From positions 1,674,001-1,738,000 of the forward strand of contig NZ_CP023202.1 in NCBI RefSeq assembly GCF_000220705.2: a stretch of DNA of 64,000 nucleotides, given 5' to 3'. Source of the stretch: Streptomyces xinghaiensis S187 (GTDB lineage: Bacteria; Actinomycetota; Actinomycetes; Streptomycetales; Streptomycetaceae). The notes beneath the pieces were generated by a model, which had not been told where the DNA came from, searched no databases, and was given only the letters and a program-made list of their open reading frames with translations. Below, piece after piece: positions 41,412 to 50,286 of this stretch. Position 1 is the stretch's first letter, and each line of letters opens with the position of its first letter. The position numbers and the translations under genes were made by a program.

Positions 41412-42131
41412 TCACGGCTCGAAGCGGTAACCCATGCCGGGCTCGGTGATGAAATGCCGGGGATGTGAAGGGTCCGCTTCCAGTTTACGGCGGAGCTGCG
41501 CCATGTAGACCCGCAGATAGTTGGTCTCGGTGCCGTAGGAGGGCCCCCAGACCTCCTGCAGCAGCTGCTTCTGGCCCACCAGCCGCCCCGGGCTGCGGAC
41601 CAGCACCTCCAGCAGATGCCACTCGGTCGGGGTCAGCCGGATGTCCCGGCCGCCGCGGTTGACGCGCTTCGCGGCCAGGTCGACGGTGAACTCCTCGGTC
41701 TCCACCAGCACCGTCTCCTCGGCGGCGGCCACGGGCTCGGAGCGCCGGACCGCGGCGCGCAGCCGGGCCAGCAGCTCGTCCATGCCGAACGGCTTGGTGA
41801 CGTAGTCGTCCGCGCCGGCGTCGAGGGCCTTGACCTTCTCGCCGGAGGTGTGGCGGGCGGAGAGCACCAGGACCGGGACCCGGCTGGTGCGGCGCAGCTC
41901 GTGGAGGACGTCCACGCCGTCCATGTCGGGCAGGCCCAGGTCGAGTATCACCACGTCGGGGCGGTGGGCGGCCGCCGTGCGGAGGGCGGTGGCGCCGTCG
42001 GCGGCGGTGTCGACCTCGTAGTCGCGCGCCCGGAGGTTGATGACGAGGGCCCGGACGATCCGCGGCTCGTCGTCGACCACCAGGACTCTCCGCCGGGCGG
42101 CCGGACCGGTCCGTGCGGGTGGCTGCGGCAT
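41412..42131 (-). CDS. kdpE: Response regulator KdpE (239 aa)
   Basis: OmpR/PhoB-type regulator. Receiver: VLVVDDEPRIVRALVINLRA, phospho-Asp in VVILDLGLPDMDG, Lys in YVTKPFGMDELLARL. Winged HTH: LTPTEWHLLEVLVRSPGRLV, YLRVYMAQLRRKLE, ITEPGMGYRF. The GTETNYLRVYMAQLR pattern is KdpE-specific. It lies 110 nt downstream of kdpD on the same strand. Activates high-affinity K+ uptake genes in response to K+ limitation, but kdpFABC is not in this window. Confidence 0.93.
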   Translation of the reverse strand: MPQPPARTGPAARRRVLVVDDEPRIVRALVINLRARDYEVDTAADGATALRTAAAHRPDVVILDLGLPDMDGVDVLHELRRTSRVPVLVLSARHTSGEKVKALDAGADDYVTKPFGMDELLARLRAAVRRSEPVAAAEETVLVETEEFTVDLAAKRVNRGGRDIRLTPTEWHLLEVLVRSPGRLVGQKQLLQEVWGPSYGTETNYLRVYMAQLRRKLEADPSHPRHFITEPGMGYRFEP

Positions 42132-42241
42132 GGCTGTGCGGCCTTTCTCTCGTCTCCGGCGTCCGGTGGCGTTCCGCCGCTCCGGGACGGGCGGGCCCTC
42201 CGGACCGGGAGGACCATACGCCCCGCCGTCCGCCCCCGGGT

Positions 42242-44782
42242 TCACGAGGTCACCGTCGCGGGGAGGTCCGGGCGGCACGGCGGACGGCCGCCCGCGGCCC
42301 GCACCGTCAGCACCATCGTCATACCGCCGCCGGGGGTGTCCTCCGCGGCGAGCGTGCCGCCCATCGCCTCGGCGAAACCGCGGGCGACGGCGAGGCCGAG
42401 GCCCACCCCGGCACCCCGCGGGGCGTCGCCGTACCGCTGGAAGGGTTCAAATATCCGTTCCTTCCCGGTGTCCGGCACCCCCGGCCCCCGGTCCACCACC
42501 CGGATCTCCACCCGCTCCCCCAGCGCGCTCGCCGCGACCAGCACCGGCACCCCCTCGGGGCTGTACTTGACCGCGTTCTCCACGATGTTCGCCACCGCCC
42601 GCTCCAGCAGCCCCGGGTCCACGGCGGCCATCGGCAGCACCTCGGGGATGTCCAGGACCACGCTGCCGTCGGGGACCCCGCCGAGGGCCACCGGCACCAC
42701 CTCGTCGAGGTCGGCGTCGCGGATCAGCGGGGTGACGGTGCCGGTCTGCAGCCGGGACATGTCCAGCAGATTGCCCACCAGGTGGTCGAGCCGGTCCGCG
42801 CCGTCCTCGATGCCCGCCAGCAGCTCCCGCTCGTCCTCCTCCGACCAGCACACGTCCTCGGAGCGGAGCGAGGTGACGGCCGCCTTGATCCCGGCCAGGG
42901 GGGTGCGCAGATCGTGCGAGACGGCGGCGAGCAGGGCGGTGCGGATCCGGTTGCCCTCCGCCAGCTCCCGCGCCTGCTCCGCCTCGCCGACCAGCCGCTC
43001 CCGGTCCCGTACCGCCACGGCCTGCGCCGCGAAGGCGGAGAGCACCCGGCGGTCCGCCGCGGGCAGCACCCGGCCGCACAGCGCCAGCATCATGTGGTCC
43101 CCGACCGGCATGTCGACGTCGGCGTCCTCCGGGCAGGCCGCGGGGGCCGGCCCCACGCCGCCGGCCCGGCGCCACGGCTCGACGTCGCTCTCCCGCTCCA
43201 GCAGGGCCACCGAGTCCATGCCGAAGGTCTCCCGGACCCGCTCCAGCAGCGCCTCCAGGCTCGTCTCGCCGCGCAGCACCCCGCCGGCCAGGAAGGACAG
43301 GATCTGCGACTCCGCGCGCAGCCGCGCCGCCTGCTGGGTGCGCCGGGCGGCGAGGTCGACGACCGAGGCGACGGAGACGGCGACCGCGAAGAAGACCACC
43401 ATGGAGACGAGATTGCCGGGATCGGCGACGGTCAGCGTGCGGACGGGCGGGGTGAAGAAGTAGTTGAGCAGCACGGTGCCGATGGTGGCCGCGGCCAGCG
43501 CCGGCAGCAGCCCGCCCAGCAGCGCCGCCAGCACCGTGAGGAACAGGTACAGCAGGACGTCGTTGGCGAACTCCGGCCGCGGGTGCTGGGCCGTGAGGAC
43601 CACGGTGAGCAGCACCGGCCCGGCGATCCCCGTCAGCCAGCCCGCCAGGCTCCGGGAGCGGCCGAGCGGCACCCCGCGCGGCACCGGCAGCCCGCGTCCC
43701 TTGGCGGCCTCCTCGTGGGTGACGATGTGCACGTCGAGGTCGGGGCCCGACTCCCGGGCGACCGTCGCCCCGACGCCCGGCCCGAAGACGTACTGCCAGG
43801 GCTTGCGGCGGCTCGAACCCAGCAGGATCTGGGTGGCGTTGACCCCGCGGGCGAAATCCAGCAGGGCGGCCGGCACCGCGTCGCCGATCACGTGGTGGAA
43901 GGTGCCGCCGAGGTCCTCCACCAGCGTGCGCTGGACGGCCAGCTCCTTCGGCGAGGGGTAGGCCAGCCCGGTGCTCGGCGAGATGTGCACGGCGAGGATC
44001 TCCCCGCCGGAGCCGCGCGCCGCCACCCGGGCCGCGCGGCGCAGCAGCGTACGGCCCTCGGGGCCGCCGGTGAGCCCGACGACGATCCGCTCGCGGGCCT
44101 GCCAGGTGGAGCGGATGCGGTGTTCGCTGCGGTACTGCTGCAGGTACTCGTCGACCCGGTCGGCGGTCCACAGCAGCGCCAGTTCGCGCAGGGCGGTGAG
44201 GTTGCCGGGGCGGAAGTAGTTGGAGAGGGCCGCGTCGACCTTGTCGGGGGCGTAGATGTTGCCGTGGGCCATCCGCCGGCGCAGCGCCTCGGGCGACATG
44301 TCGACCAGCTCGATCTGGTCGGCCCGGCGCACCACCTCGTCCGGCACCGTCTCGTGCTGCCGGACGCCGGTGATGGACTCCACCACGTCGCCCAGCGACT
44401 CCAGATGCTGGATGTTCACGGTGGAGATCACGTCGATCCCGGCCCGCAGCAGTTCCTCGACGTCCTTCCACCGCTTGGGGTTCCGCGAGCCCGGCGCGTT
44501 GGTGTGGGCGAGTTCGTCCACGACGGCGACGGCGGGCCGCCGTTCCAGCACGGCCGCCACGTCCATCTCGCCCGCCCCGGCGCCGCCCTCCGGCTCCCGG
44601 CGGGGTATCCGCTCCAGTCCGTCCAGCAGCGCGGCGGTGCGCCGCCGCCCGTGCGGTTCGGCGAGCGCCACGACGACGTCGGTGCCCCGCTCGGCGCGCC
44701 GGTGCGCCTCGGAGAGCATCGCGTAGGTCTTGCCGACCCCCGGTGCGGCCCCGAGGTAGATCCTGAGCTTGCCCCGTCCCAT
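42242..44782 (-). CDS. kdpD: Sensor histidine kinase KdpD (846 aa)
   Basis: Complete KdpD. The cytoplasmic KdpD domain has Walker A GAAPGVGKT (11-19) and VVDELAHTNAPGSRN, followed by a universal-stress-protein-like domain (~220-365). Four membrane segments (DUF4118, ~390-490) and a GAF-like region come next, then HisKA with SHDLRTPLAGIKAAV and an HATPase with NIVENAVKYSPEGV and DRGPGVPDTGKERIFEPF. Residues are intact for both kinase and N-terminal ATP site. Partner of the downstream KdpE. Senses K+ limitation/osmotic state. Unusually for a kdp locus, no transporter genes adjoin it. Confidence 0.95.
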   Translation of the reverse strand: MGRGKLRIYLGAAPGVGKTYAMLSEAHRRAERGTDVVVALAEPHGRRRTAALLDGLERIPRREPEGGAGAGEMDVAAVLERRPAVAVVDELAHTNAPGSRNPKRWKDVEELLRAGIDVISTVNIQHLESLGDVVESITGVRQHETVPDEVVRRADQIELVDMSPEALRRRMAHGNIYAPDKVDAALSNYFRPGNLTALRELALLWTADRVDEYLQQYRSEHRIRSTWQARERIVVGLTGGPEGRTLLRRAARVAARGSGGEILAVHISPSTGLAYPSPKELAVQRTLVEDLGGTFHHVIGDAVPAALLDFARGVNATQILLGSSRRKPWQYVFGPGVGATVARESGPDLDVHIVTHEEAAKGRGLPVPRGVPLGRSRSLAGWLTGIAGPVLLTVVLTAQHPRPEFANDVLLYLFLTVLAALLGGLLPALAAATIGTVLLNYFFTPPVRTLTVADPGNLVSMVVFFAVAVSVASVVDLAARRTQQAARLRAESQILSFLAGGVLRGETSLEALLERVRETFGMDSVALLERESDVEPWRRAGGVGPAPAACPEDADVDMPVGDHMMLALCGRVLPAADRRVLSAFAAQAVAVRDRERLVGEAEQARELAEGNRIRTALLAAVSHDLRTPLAGIKAAVTSLRSEDVCWSEEDERELLAGIEDGADRLDHLVGNLLDMSRLQTGTVTPLIRDADLDEVVPVALGGVPDGSVVLDIPEVLPMAAVDPGLLERAVANIVENAVKYSPEGVPVLVAASALGERVEIRVVDRGPGVPDTGKERIFEPFQRYGDAPRGAGVGLGLAVARGFAEAMGGTLAAEDTPGGGMTMVLTVRAAGGRPPCRPDLPATVTS

Positions 44783-44966
44783 GGCCCCATTCTGTCGGCT
44801 CCGGAGGCCGCTCCGGCACCCGCGGCGGGAACAACCGCGGCCTGGGACCCGGCGGAACGCACCCGCCCCGGCCGGGGAATCCCCTCGGCCGGGGCGGTAC
44901 GGGCGGACCGGAGGCGGGAGGCACGCCCTGACGGCGTCGGCGCGGCTCCCCGCCGTCCCGGGTCCG

Positions 44967-45758
44967 TCAGCGGATCTCGGTGATCTCCGGGCCGCGGGCC
45001 AGGCGGTCGGCGCCGCCCGCGAAACGGGAGCCCTGCGGGGAGTCGGCCTCGTCCTGCTGGACGCCGTCCGGCACCATCTGGGCGTCGTCCGGCAGCTTGA
45101 GGACGATCGGGTCGCGCGGCGCCATCGGCTGCTCGCCGCGGACGACCACGGTGTCCCGGAAGATCTGCTCCAGCAGCCCGGCGGCCTGCGGCTGGACCGC
45201 GCCCTGGCCGGAGATCACACCGCGCAGGAACCAGCGCGGGCCGTCGACGCCGACGAAGCGCACCAGCTGCACGCCGTTCTTGCCGTCCGGAAGCTGGACG
45301 GGCACCTGGGCACGGAGCTCCCAGCCCAGCGGGCCCTCGACCTCGTCGACGACACCGCCCTGCTGGGTGATGCCGCCGGCGATCTCCTCGCGCACCTCGC
45401 CCCAGATGCCCTCGCGCTTGGGGGCGGCGAAGGCCTGGAGCTGGATGGCGCTGTCCCGCAGGACGACGGTGGCGGCGACGATCGAGTCACCGGCGACCTC
45501 GACCCGCAGCTCCATGCCCTCGACCCCGGGTACGAAGATCCCGCCGAGGTCGACACGGCCCTCGGCGGGCCTGCTCACCTCGGAGATGTCCCAGGGCCCG
45601 TCGGGGCGGGGGGCCGGCGGCAGGTTGACTCTGCGCTGCCCGGTCTCCTCCGCGGCCTCCGGCTCCTCGCCGCCCGGCCCGGATGCGGCCGTGTCCGCAC
45701 CGTCCCTGCCCGCGGTGTTCTCAGCGTCTGCGCGTCCCTTGCGACGACGTCCGAACAC
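44967..45758 (-). CDS. DUF3710 family protein (263 aa)
   Basis: Conserved actinobacterial protein of unknown role. A hydrophilic, Ala/Gly/Glu-rich N-terminus (MFGRRRKGRADAENTAGRDG) precedes the DUF3710 domain from ~55 (GPWDISEVSRPAEGRVDLGG, LRDSAIQLQAFAAPKREGIW, RFVGVDGPRWFLRGVISGQG, FRDTVVVRGEQPMAPRDPI). It begins 1 nt after the dut stop, so it is co-transcribed with dut. Cytoplasmic. The 184 nt between it and kdpD show no gene. Confidence 0.93.
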   Translation of the reverse strand: MFGRRRKGRADAENTAGRDGADTAASGPGGEEPEAAEETGQRRVNLPPAPRPDGPWDISEVSRPAEGRVDLGGIFVPGVEGMELRVEVAGDSIVAATVVLRDSAIQLQAFAAPKREGIWGEVREEIAGGITQQGGVVDEVEGPLGWELRAQVPVQLPDGKNGVQLVRFVGVDGPRWFLRGVISGQGAVQPQAAGLLEQIFRDTVVVRGEQPMAPRDPIVLKLPDDAQMVPDGVQQDEADSPQGSRFAGGADRLARGPEITEIR

Positions 45759-45759
45759 G

Positions 45760-46275
45760 TCACTGTCCTTCCCGGTCGTTCACGACCGAAGCGTAATCAT
45801 GTCCCCCGGCGGGGCCGTCCATCGCGGCGTGGCCACCGGTCGACCCGAAGCCGTCCGCGCCCCGCGCCGAGCCGGGCAGCTCCGCGACCTCGTGGAAGCT
45901 CACCTTCTCGACCCGCTGGACGACCAACTGGGCGACCCGGTCGAACCTCTCGAACCGCACGGTCTCGCGCGGGTCCAGATTGACCACGGTCACCTTGATC
46001 TCCCCACGGTACCCGGCATCGACGGTGCCGGGCGCATTCACGAGGGCGACGCCGCAGCGGGCGGCGAGTCCGGAGCGTGGATGCACGAAGGCCGCGTAGC
46101 CGTCGGGGAGGGCGATCGCCACCCCGGTGGGCAGCACCGTCCGCTCCCCGGGGGCGAGTTCGGCCGCCTCGGTGGTGACGAGGTCCAGCCCCGCGTCGCC
46201 GGGGTGCCCGTACGAGGGGACCGGCACCTCGGGGTCGAGCCGCCGCAGCAGCACGTCCACCGGCGGGCGGTTCAC
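45760..46275 (-). CDS. dut: Deoxyuridine 5'-triphosphate nucleotidohydrolase (171 aa)
   Basis: Converts dUTP to dUMP + PPi, keeping uracil out of DNA and supplying dTMP synthesis. All five trimeric-dUTPase motifs are present: GDAGLDLV, HPRSGLAAR, NAPGTVDAGYRGEI, FDRVAQLVV and RGADGFGSTGGH. The C-terminus extends ~22 residues past motif V, longer than in E. coli. GTG 46275 overlaps the thioesterase stop (GTGA). Operon: thioesterase - dut - DUF3710. Confidence 0.96.
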   Translation of the reverse strand: MNRPPVDVLLRRLDPEVPVPSYGHPGDAGLDLVTTEAAELAPGERTVLPTGVAIALPDGYAAFVHPRSGLAARCGVALVNAPGTVDAGYRGEIKVTVVNLDPRETVRFERFDRVAQLVVQRVEKVSFHEVAELPGSARGADGFGSTGGHAAMDGPAGGHDYASVVNDREGQ

Positions 46276-46856
46276 GGGTTCACCTCGAACGCGCGGGCGA
46301 CCTTGATCTGGTCCGGGTCGGACATCGCCGACCGGATCTCCTCGTCCCGGCCGTTCTCGATGAAGTGGTCCACCTTGACCTCCACGAACAGCGCGGCCGC
46401 GCGGACGGCGACGGGCCCGTCCGGGCCGCCGATGCGGCCGGTGGCGGTGCCGTAGATCTTGCGGCCGTGCACCGCGGTCACCTCCGCCGCCAGATGCAGC
46501 TCGGTGCCCACCGGCACCGGGCGGACGTAGTCGGTCTCCAGCCGGCCGGTCACCGCGATGGTGCGCAGCAGCCAGCTCAGCCCGCCGAGCGTCTCGTCCA
46601 GCGCCGTGGCCAGCACACCGCCGTGGGCCAGGCCCGGGGCGCCCTGGTGGGCCTCCTTGACCGTGAAGACGGCGGTGACGCCCACGCCCTCGCCGGCGCG
46701 CGTCTCCAGGTGCAGCCCGTGCGGCTGCTCGCCGCCGCAGCCGAAGCACCGGTCGTAATGGGAGCCGAGGAGCTCTCCGGGCGCGGGGGCGTCGGGGTGC
46801 CGCACCGGCCGGCGGGCGTCGGCCGGGGGCGTCAGCGATGTCGTTGGTCCACTCAC
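46272..46856 (-). CDS. PaaI/hotdog-fold thioesterase family protein (194 aa)
   Basis: An N-terminal RCFGCGGEQPHGLHLE motif (paired Cys), then a hotdog domain with PGLAHGGVLATALDETLGGL (catalytic HGG...DE pattern of PaaI/YbgC-like acyl-CoA thioesterases), TGRLETDYVRPVPVGTELHL and GRKIYGTATGRI. Likely a small acyl-CoA thioesterase; substrate unknown. GTG 46856. First gene of the dut operon, divergent from the DUF3093 gene. Confidence 0.88.
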   Translation of the reverse strand: MSGPTTSLTPPADARRPVRHPDAPAPGELLGSHYDRCFGCGGEQPHGLHLETRAGEGVGVTAVFTVKEAHQGAPGLAHGGVLATALDETLGGLSWLLRTIAVTGRLETDYVRPVPVGTELHLAAEVTAVHGRKIYGTATGRIGGPDGPVAVRAAALFVEVKVDHFIENGRDEEIRSAMSDPDQIKVARAFEVNP

Positions 46857-46914
46857 GAGTGCAGACCCTACCCGCGCCGGTCACGGCCCGGCGCGGGCGT
46901 GCCAAGCTGGGAGC

Positions 46915-47358
46915 ATGCAGTCGTACGAGGAACGCCTCACCGCGCCCGCCTCCTGGTGGGCCGCCGCCGTCGCCGCCGGGCTCTTCTGCGCGCTGGCCGC
47001 GGCGCCCTTCGGCATCCTGGCGGTGCTCGGCGCGCTGATCGCCGGCGGGGCGCTCGGGGCGGCGGCGGTGAGCGCGTACGGCTCGGCGCGGATCCGGGTG
47101 GTCGCGGGCTCGCTGGTCGCCGGTGACGCGCGGATCCCGGTGGAGGCCCTGGGCGAGGCCGAGGTGCTGGACCGGGCGGAGGCGGCGGCCTGGCGCACGC
47201 ACAAGGCCGATCCGCGCGCGTTCATGCTGCTGCGCAGCTACATCCCGACGGCGCTGAAGGTGGAGATCACGGACCCGGCCGACCCCACGCCGTACGTCTA
47301 TCTGTCGACCCGGAATCCTCAGGGGCTGGCCGCGGCGCTCGCGGCCGTACGGTCCTGA
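46915..47358 (+). CDS. DUF3093 family membrane protein (147 aa)
   Basis: Short protein with two N-terminal membrane helices (ASWWAAAVAAGLFCALAAAP, FGILAVLGALIAGGALGAAA) followed by a small soluble domain (GSLVAGDARIPVEALGEAEV, DPRAFMLLRSYIPTALKVEI, YVYLSTRNPQGLAAAL). This matches DUF3093, conserved in actinobacteria, function unknown; the soluble part resembles a PH-like fold. Stands alone between divergent and convergent neighbours. Confidence 0.9.
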   Translation: MQSYEERLTAPASWWAAAVAAGLFCALAAAPFGILAVLGALIAGGALGAAAVSAYGSARIRVVAGSLVAGDARIPVEALGEAEVLDRAEAAAWRTHKADPRAFMLLRSYIPTALKVEITDPADPTPYVYLSTRNPQGLAAALAAVRS

Positions 47359-47384
47359 CGTCCGGGGACTCCGGGGACGGGGTC

Positions 47385-48338
47385 TCAGCCGGCGGTGCCC
47401 GGCAGGCCGTCCCCGGGGGTGGTCCCGTCCTCCGGGCTCCGGCCGTCCGGCCCCTGGAGGGACTTCGGGCTGCCGGGCTCCGGGGCCGGACCGGGAGGGA
47501 GCTGGTCCCAGGGGACCTGGCGCCGACGCAGGTCCTGGCGGATCTTCGCGGCCAGCGCGGCCGTCTCGCGCCGGTTCATCACGGCTCCGGCGGCGGCGCC
47601 GATCATGAACGGGACCAGGGTGGGGAAGTTGCGCACGGTGCGCTTGAGTACCTGGTTCCGCAGCCGCCGGCGCATCTGGGCGCCGAGCAGGGAGCTCACG
47701 TCGGCCGTCGCGGCGACGTCGATCCCGCGCTGCTCGGTCCACGCGGAGAGGTAGGCGTAGGCGCGCTGCGTGGCGTTGCCGGGGGCGCGGATGCCGTAGA
47801 CCTCGTGGAGCTCGGCGATGAGCTTGTACTCGACGGAGGCGACGCCGACGATCTCGGCGGCCAGCTCGGCCGGCATCGCGGGCGGGGCCGGGAGCATGGC
47901 CGCCGCGCCCACGCTCGCGCCGACCGCGGAGGAGGCCCGGACCGCTCCGGCCACCAGCTTGTCGGCCAGTTCCTCGGCGTCGAGCCCGGGGAACTGCCTG
48001 CGGAGCGCCGCCAGGTCACGGACCGGGACGCGCGGTGCGGTGTCGATGATGCGGTCGGAGACGAGCGCGAGGCCGCCGCGGAGGCCGCGCCCGCCGCGTG
48101 CCGCGCCCCGGCCGGCCGCCGCCACCAGCGAGGCCGTGCGGCCCCGCTCCGGGCGCGGGGACAGGGCGGTGCCGGGCGCCTGGTCGGGGCGTCCGGCGGG
48201 GTCCGCCGGCAGGGCGTCCTGTTCCGCGGGCGCCTGAGCGGTGCCCGCGGGGGCCTCACGGCCCGCGCGTTCCTCCCGGGAACCCGGAGAGCCCTGCCGC
48301 CGGATGCGACGTCCACGGGACGGCGTGGAGCCTGTCAC
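47385..48338 (-). CDS. Conserved hypothetical protein, possibly EcsC-like (317 aa)
   Basis: A long low-complexity N-terminus (~75 residues, Arg/Ala/Pro) is followed by a conserved core: ALVSDRIIDTAPRVPVRDLA, VGASVGAAAMLPAPPAMPAE, ASVEYKLIAELHEVYGIRAP, NFPTLVPFMIGAAAGAVMNR, ETAALAAKIRQDLRR. The glycine/alanine-rich hydrophobic stretches resemble EcsC-type proteins such as the 9.1-kb gene, but I am not certain of the family. Conserved next to the DUF4193 gene (13 nt away) in streptomycetes as I recall. Role unknown. Confidence 0.75.
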   Translation of the reverse strand: MTGSTPSRGRRIRRQGSPGSREERAGREAPAGTAQAPAEQDALPADPAGRPDQAPGTALSPRPERGRTASLVAAAGRGAARGGRGLRGGLALVSDRIIDTAPRVPVRDLAALRRQFPGLDAEELADKLVAGAVRASSAVGASVGAAAMLPAPPAMPAELAAEIVGVASVEYKLIAELHEVYGIRAPGNATQRAYAYLSAWTEQRGIDVAATADVSSLLGAQMRRRLRNQVLKRTVRNFPTLVPFMIGAAAGAVMNRRETAALAAKIRQDLRRRQVPWDQLPPGPAPEPGSPKSLQGPDGRSPEDGTTPGDGLPGTAG

Positions 48339-48351
48339 GGCCGTCCCGGCC

Positions 48352-48651
48352 TCAGGCCGCGCAGTCGCGGCAGACCGGCTGGCCGTTCTTCTCGGCGGCC
48401 AGCTGGCTGCGGTGGTGCACGAGGAAGCAGCTCATGCAGGTGAACTCGTCGGCCTGCCGGGGCAGGACGCGGACGGACAGCTCCTCGTTGGAGAGGTCCG
48501 CACCGGGCAGCTCCAGGCCCTCGGCCTGCTCGAACTCGTCGACGTCCACACTGGACGTGGACTTGTCGTTGCGCCGGGCCTTGAGCTCCTCGAGGCTGTC
48601 CTCGTTGAGCTCGTCATCGGTCTTGCGTGGGGTGTCGTAGTCCGTCGCCAT
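48352..48651 (-). CDS. DUF4193 family zinc-ribbon protein (99 aa)
   Basis: MATDYDTPRKTDDELNEDSL opens an acidic N-terminal half. The C-terminal half has paired knuckles FTCMSCFLVHHRSQL and PVCRDCA (CxxC...CxxC), a treble-clef/ribbon binding Zn2+. DUF4193 is a highly expressed small actinobacterial protein in the same group as RbpA-like or transcription-associated small proteins; its function is unknown. The RBS GGGGGAGAGCGAC precedes the ATG. Confidence 0.94.
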   Translation of the reverse strand: MATDYDTPRKTDDELNEDSLEELKARRNDKSTSSVDVDEFEQAEGLELPGADLSNEELSVRVLPRQADEFTCMSCFLVHHRSQLAAEKNGQPVCRDCAA

Positions 48652-49032
48652 GTCGCTCTCCCCCTCTGGGTGTCTGCTGGTGTCTCAGCGCTCGTAACGC
48701 GTGAGGGGCCGGTCTTGTGCCCGACCTGAGGCGGAGATTTTGCCTCACATCAAGGTCTGTTACTCAATCGACACCCAACCGCCCCCCTGAAGGGGCGAGC
48801 GCGTTGGATGGCGAAGGGGACCGTACACGGTCGTGTTCCCGCGTCGCGCGGGGCCATCCCGTGTACTTCCCGTGATCAGGGGTCTCGAAAACCCGCATTT
48901 TCCCGGCTTTTCGGCGACCTGTGCGGTCACGGAGTGTCAAGGGGCCGAAAATCGCGATTGTGAGCGATTCCACAGCGGGAGACCCGGGACCGTCCCGGGA
49001 ATTTCCGCCCAAAGCGAACCACGGCCAGCATC
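48652..49032. other. Intergenic region between cutS and the DUF4193 gene
   Basis: No gene seen. It contains the promoter of the DUF4193 gene (minus strand, around 48720-48780) and, near cutS, the hairpin CCCGGGA/TCCCGGG (48983-48989 with 48993-48999, 3-nt loop). On the minus strand this lies past the cutS stop and is followed by a short CTCC, so it may be the cutRS terminator. Confidence 0.5.
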
Positions 49033-50280
49033 TCAGACGGGGAGGGTGACCCGCATCACGAGACCACCGCCCTCCCGCGGCTCCGCGCTGACGTGGCCGC
49101 CGTGCGCGCGGACCACCGAGCGCACGATCGACAGCCCGAGCCCGACGCCCTTGTCGCTGCCGGTGCGCTCGGAGCGCAGCCTGCGGAAGGGCTCGAAGAT
49201 GTTCTCCAGCTCGTACGCCGGGACCACCGGACCGGTGTTCGAGACGACCAGGGACGCCCCGCCCTCCCACTGCCCGGTGGAGATCTCCACCCAGCCGTCC
49301 GGCACGTTGTACCGCACCGCGTTCTGCAGCAGGTTGAGGGCGACGCGCTCCAGCAGCACCCCGTTGCCCAGGACGACCGCGAGCCGCCGCTCGCCCCGCA
49401 GCTCCACGCCCTTGCCCCGGGCCTCCTCGCGGACCTGCTCCACCGCCTGCGAGGCGACCTCCGCCAGGTCCACCGGCTTGCGGTCGACGATCTCGTTCTC
49501 GCTCCGGGCCAGCAGCAGCAGGCCCTCGACGAGCTGCTCGCTGCGCTCGTTGGTGGCCAGCAGGGTCTTGCCGAGCTGGGTGAGCTCCGGCCCCGCCTCC
49601 GGGTCGGAGAGCTGGACCTCCAGCAGGGTGCGGTTGATCGCCAGCGGGGTGCGCAGCTCGTGGGAGGCGTTGGCGACGAAGCGGCGCTGGGCGTCGAACG
49701 CCCGGTCCAGCCGGTTCAGCATCTCGTCGAAGGTGTCCGCCAGCTCCTTCAACTCGTCGTCCGGGCCGTCCAGTTCGATACGGCGGGACAGGTCGGAGCC
49801 GACCACCCGGCGCGCGGTGCGGGTGATCCGGCCCAGCGGCGAGAGCACCCGGCCCGCCATGGCGTAGCCGAAGGCGAACGCCGCCACGCTGAGGCCGAGC
49901 AGGGCCAGCAGCGAGCGCCGCAGCAGGTTGTCCAGCGCGAGCTGCCGCTGGTAGTCCATGCAGACCTCCAGCGCGGCGTTGAACTCCTCGTGGTTCTCGA
50001 AGGTGCGGTCGGTGAGGTTCGGGCAGGTGCTGCTCGTCGGCCGGAAGCTGCCCTCCAGCAGTTTGAACGGCAGGGCGTTGCCCTTGTCCAGCGCCTCGGC
50101 GGCCAGCAGATAGATGATCGAGAGCAGCACGATGCCGGCGATCAGGAACATGCCGCCGTAGAGCAGCGTGAGCCGGATCCGGATCGTCGGGCGGAGCCAG
50201 GGCCGCGGGCCGCCGGGCGCCGTCTGGGGGTCCCAGGTGGGCTTGGGGGGCGCCGCGGGGGGCGCGGGTGGGCCGGCCAC
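49033..50280 (-). CDS. cutS: Sensor histidine kinase CutS (415 aa)
   Basis: Partner of CutR. TM1 (~36-60) and TM2 (~120-140) enclose an extracellular loop with exactly two Cys, Cys86 (SSTCPNL) and Cys107 (LEVCMDY); in Streptomyces CutS this pair has been reported to sense extracytoplasmic disulfide/secretion stress. HAMP follows (SPLGRITRTARRVVGSDLSR), then HisKA with ANASHELRTPLAINRTLLEV and HATPase with NLLQNAVRYNVPDGW, FEPFRRLRSERTGSDKGVGL. Six nt downstream of cutR. Confidence 0.93.
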   Translation of the reverse strand: MAGPPAPPAAPPKPTWDPQTAPGGPRPWLRPTIRIRLTLLYGGMFLIAGIVLLSIIYLLAAEALDKGNALPFKLLEGSFRPTSSTCPNLTDRTFENHEEFNAALEVCMDYQRQLALDNLLRRSLLALLGLSVAAFAFGYAMAGRVLSPLGRITRTARRVVGSDLSRRIELDGPDDELKELADTFDEMLNRLDRAFDAQRRFVANASHELRTPLAINRTLLEVQLSDPEAGPELTQLGKTLLATNERSEQLVEGLLLLARSENEIVDRKPVDLAEVASQAVEQVREEARGKGVELRGERRLAVVLGNGVLLERVALNLLQNAVRYNVPDGWVEISTGQWEGGASLVVSNTGPVVPAYELENIFEPFRRLRSERTGSDKGVGLGLSIVRSVVRAHGGHVSAEPREGGGLVMRVTLPV

Positions 50281-50286
50281 GGCCGC

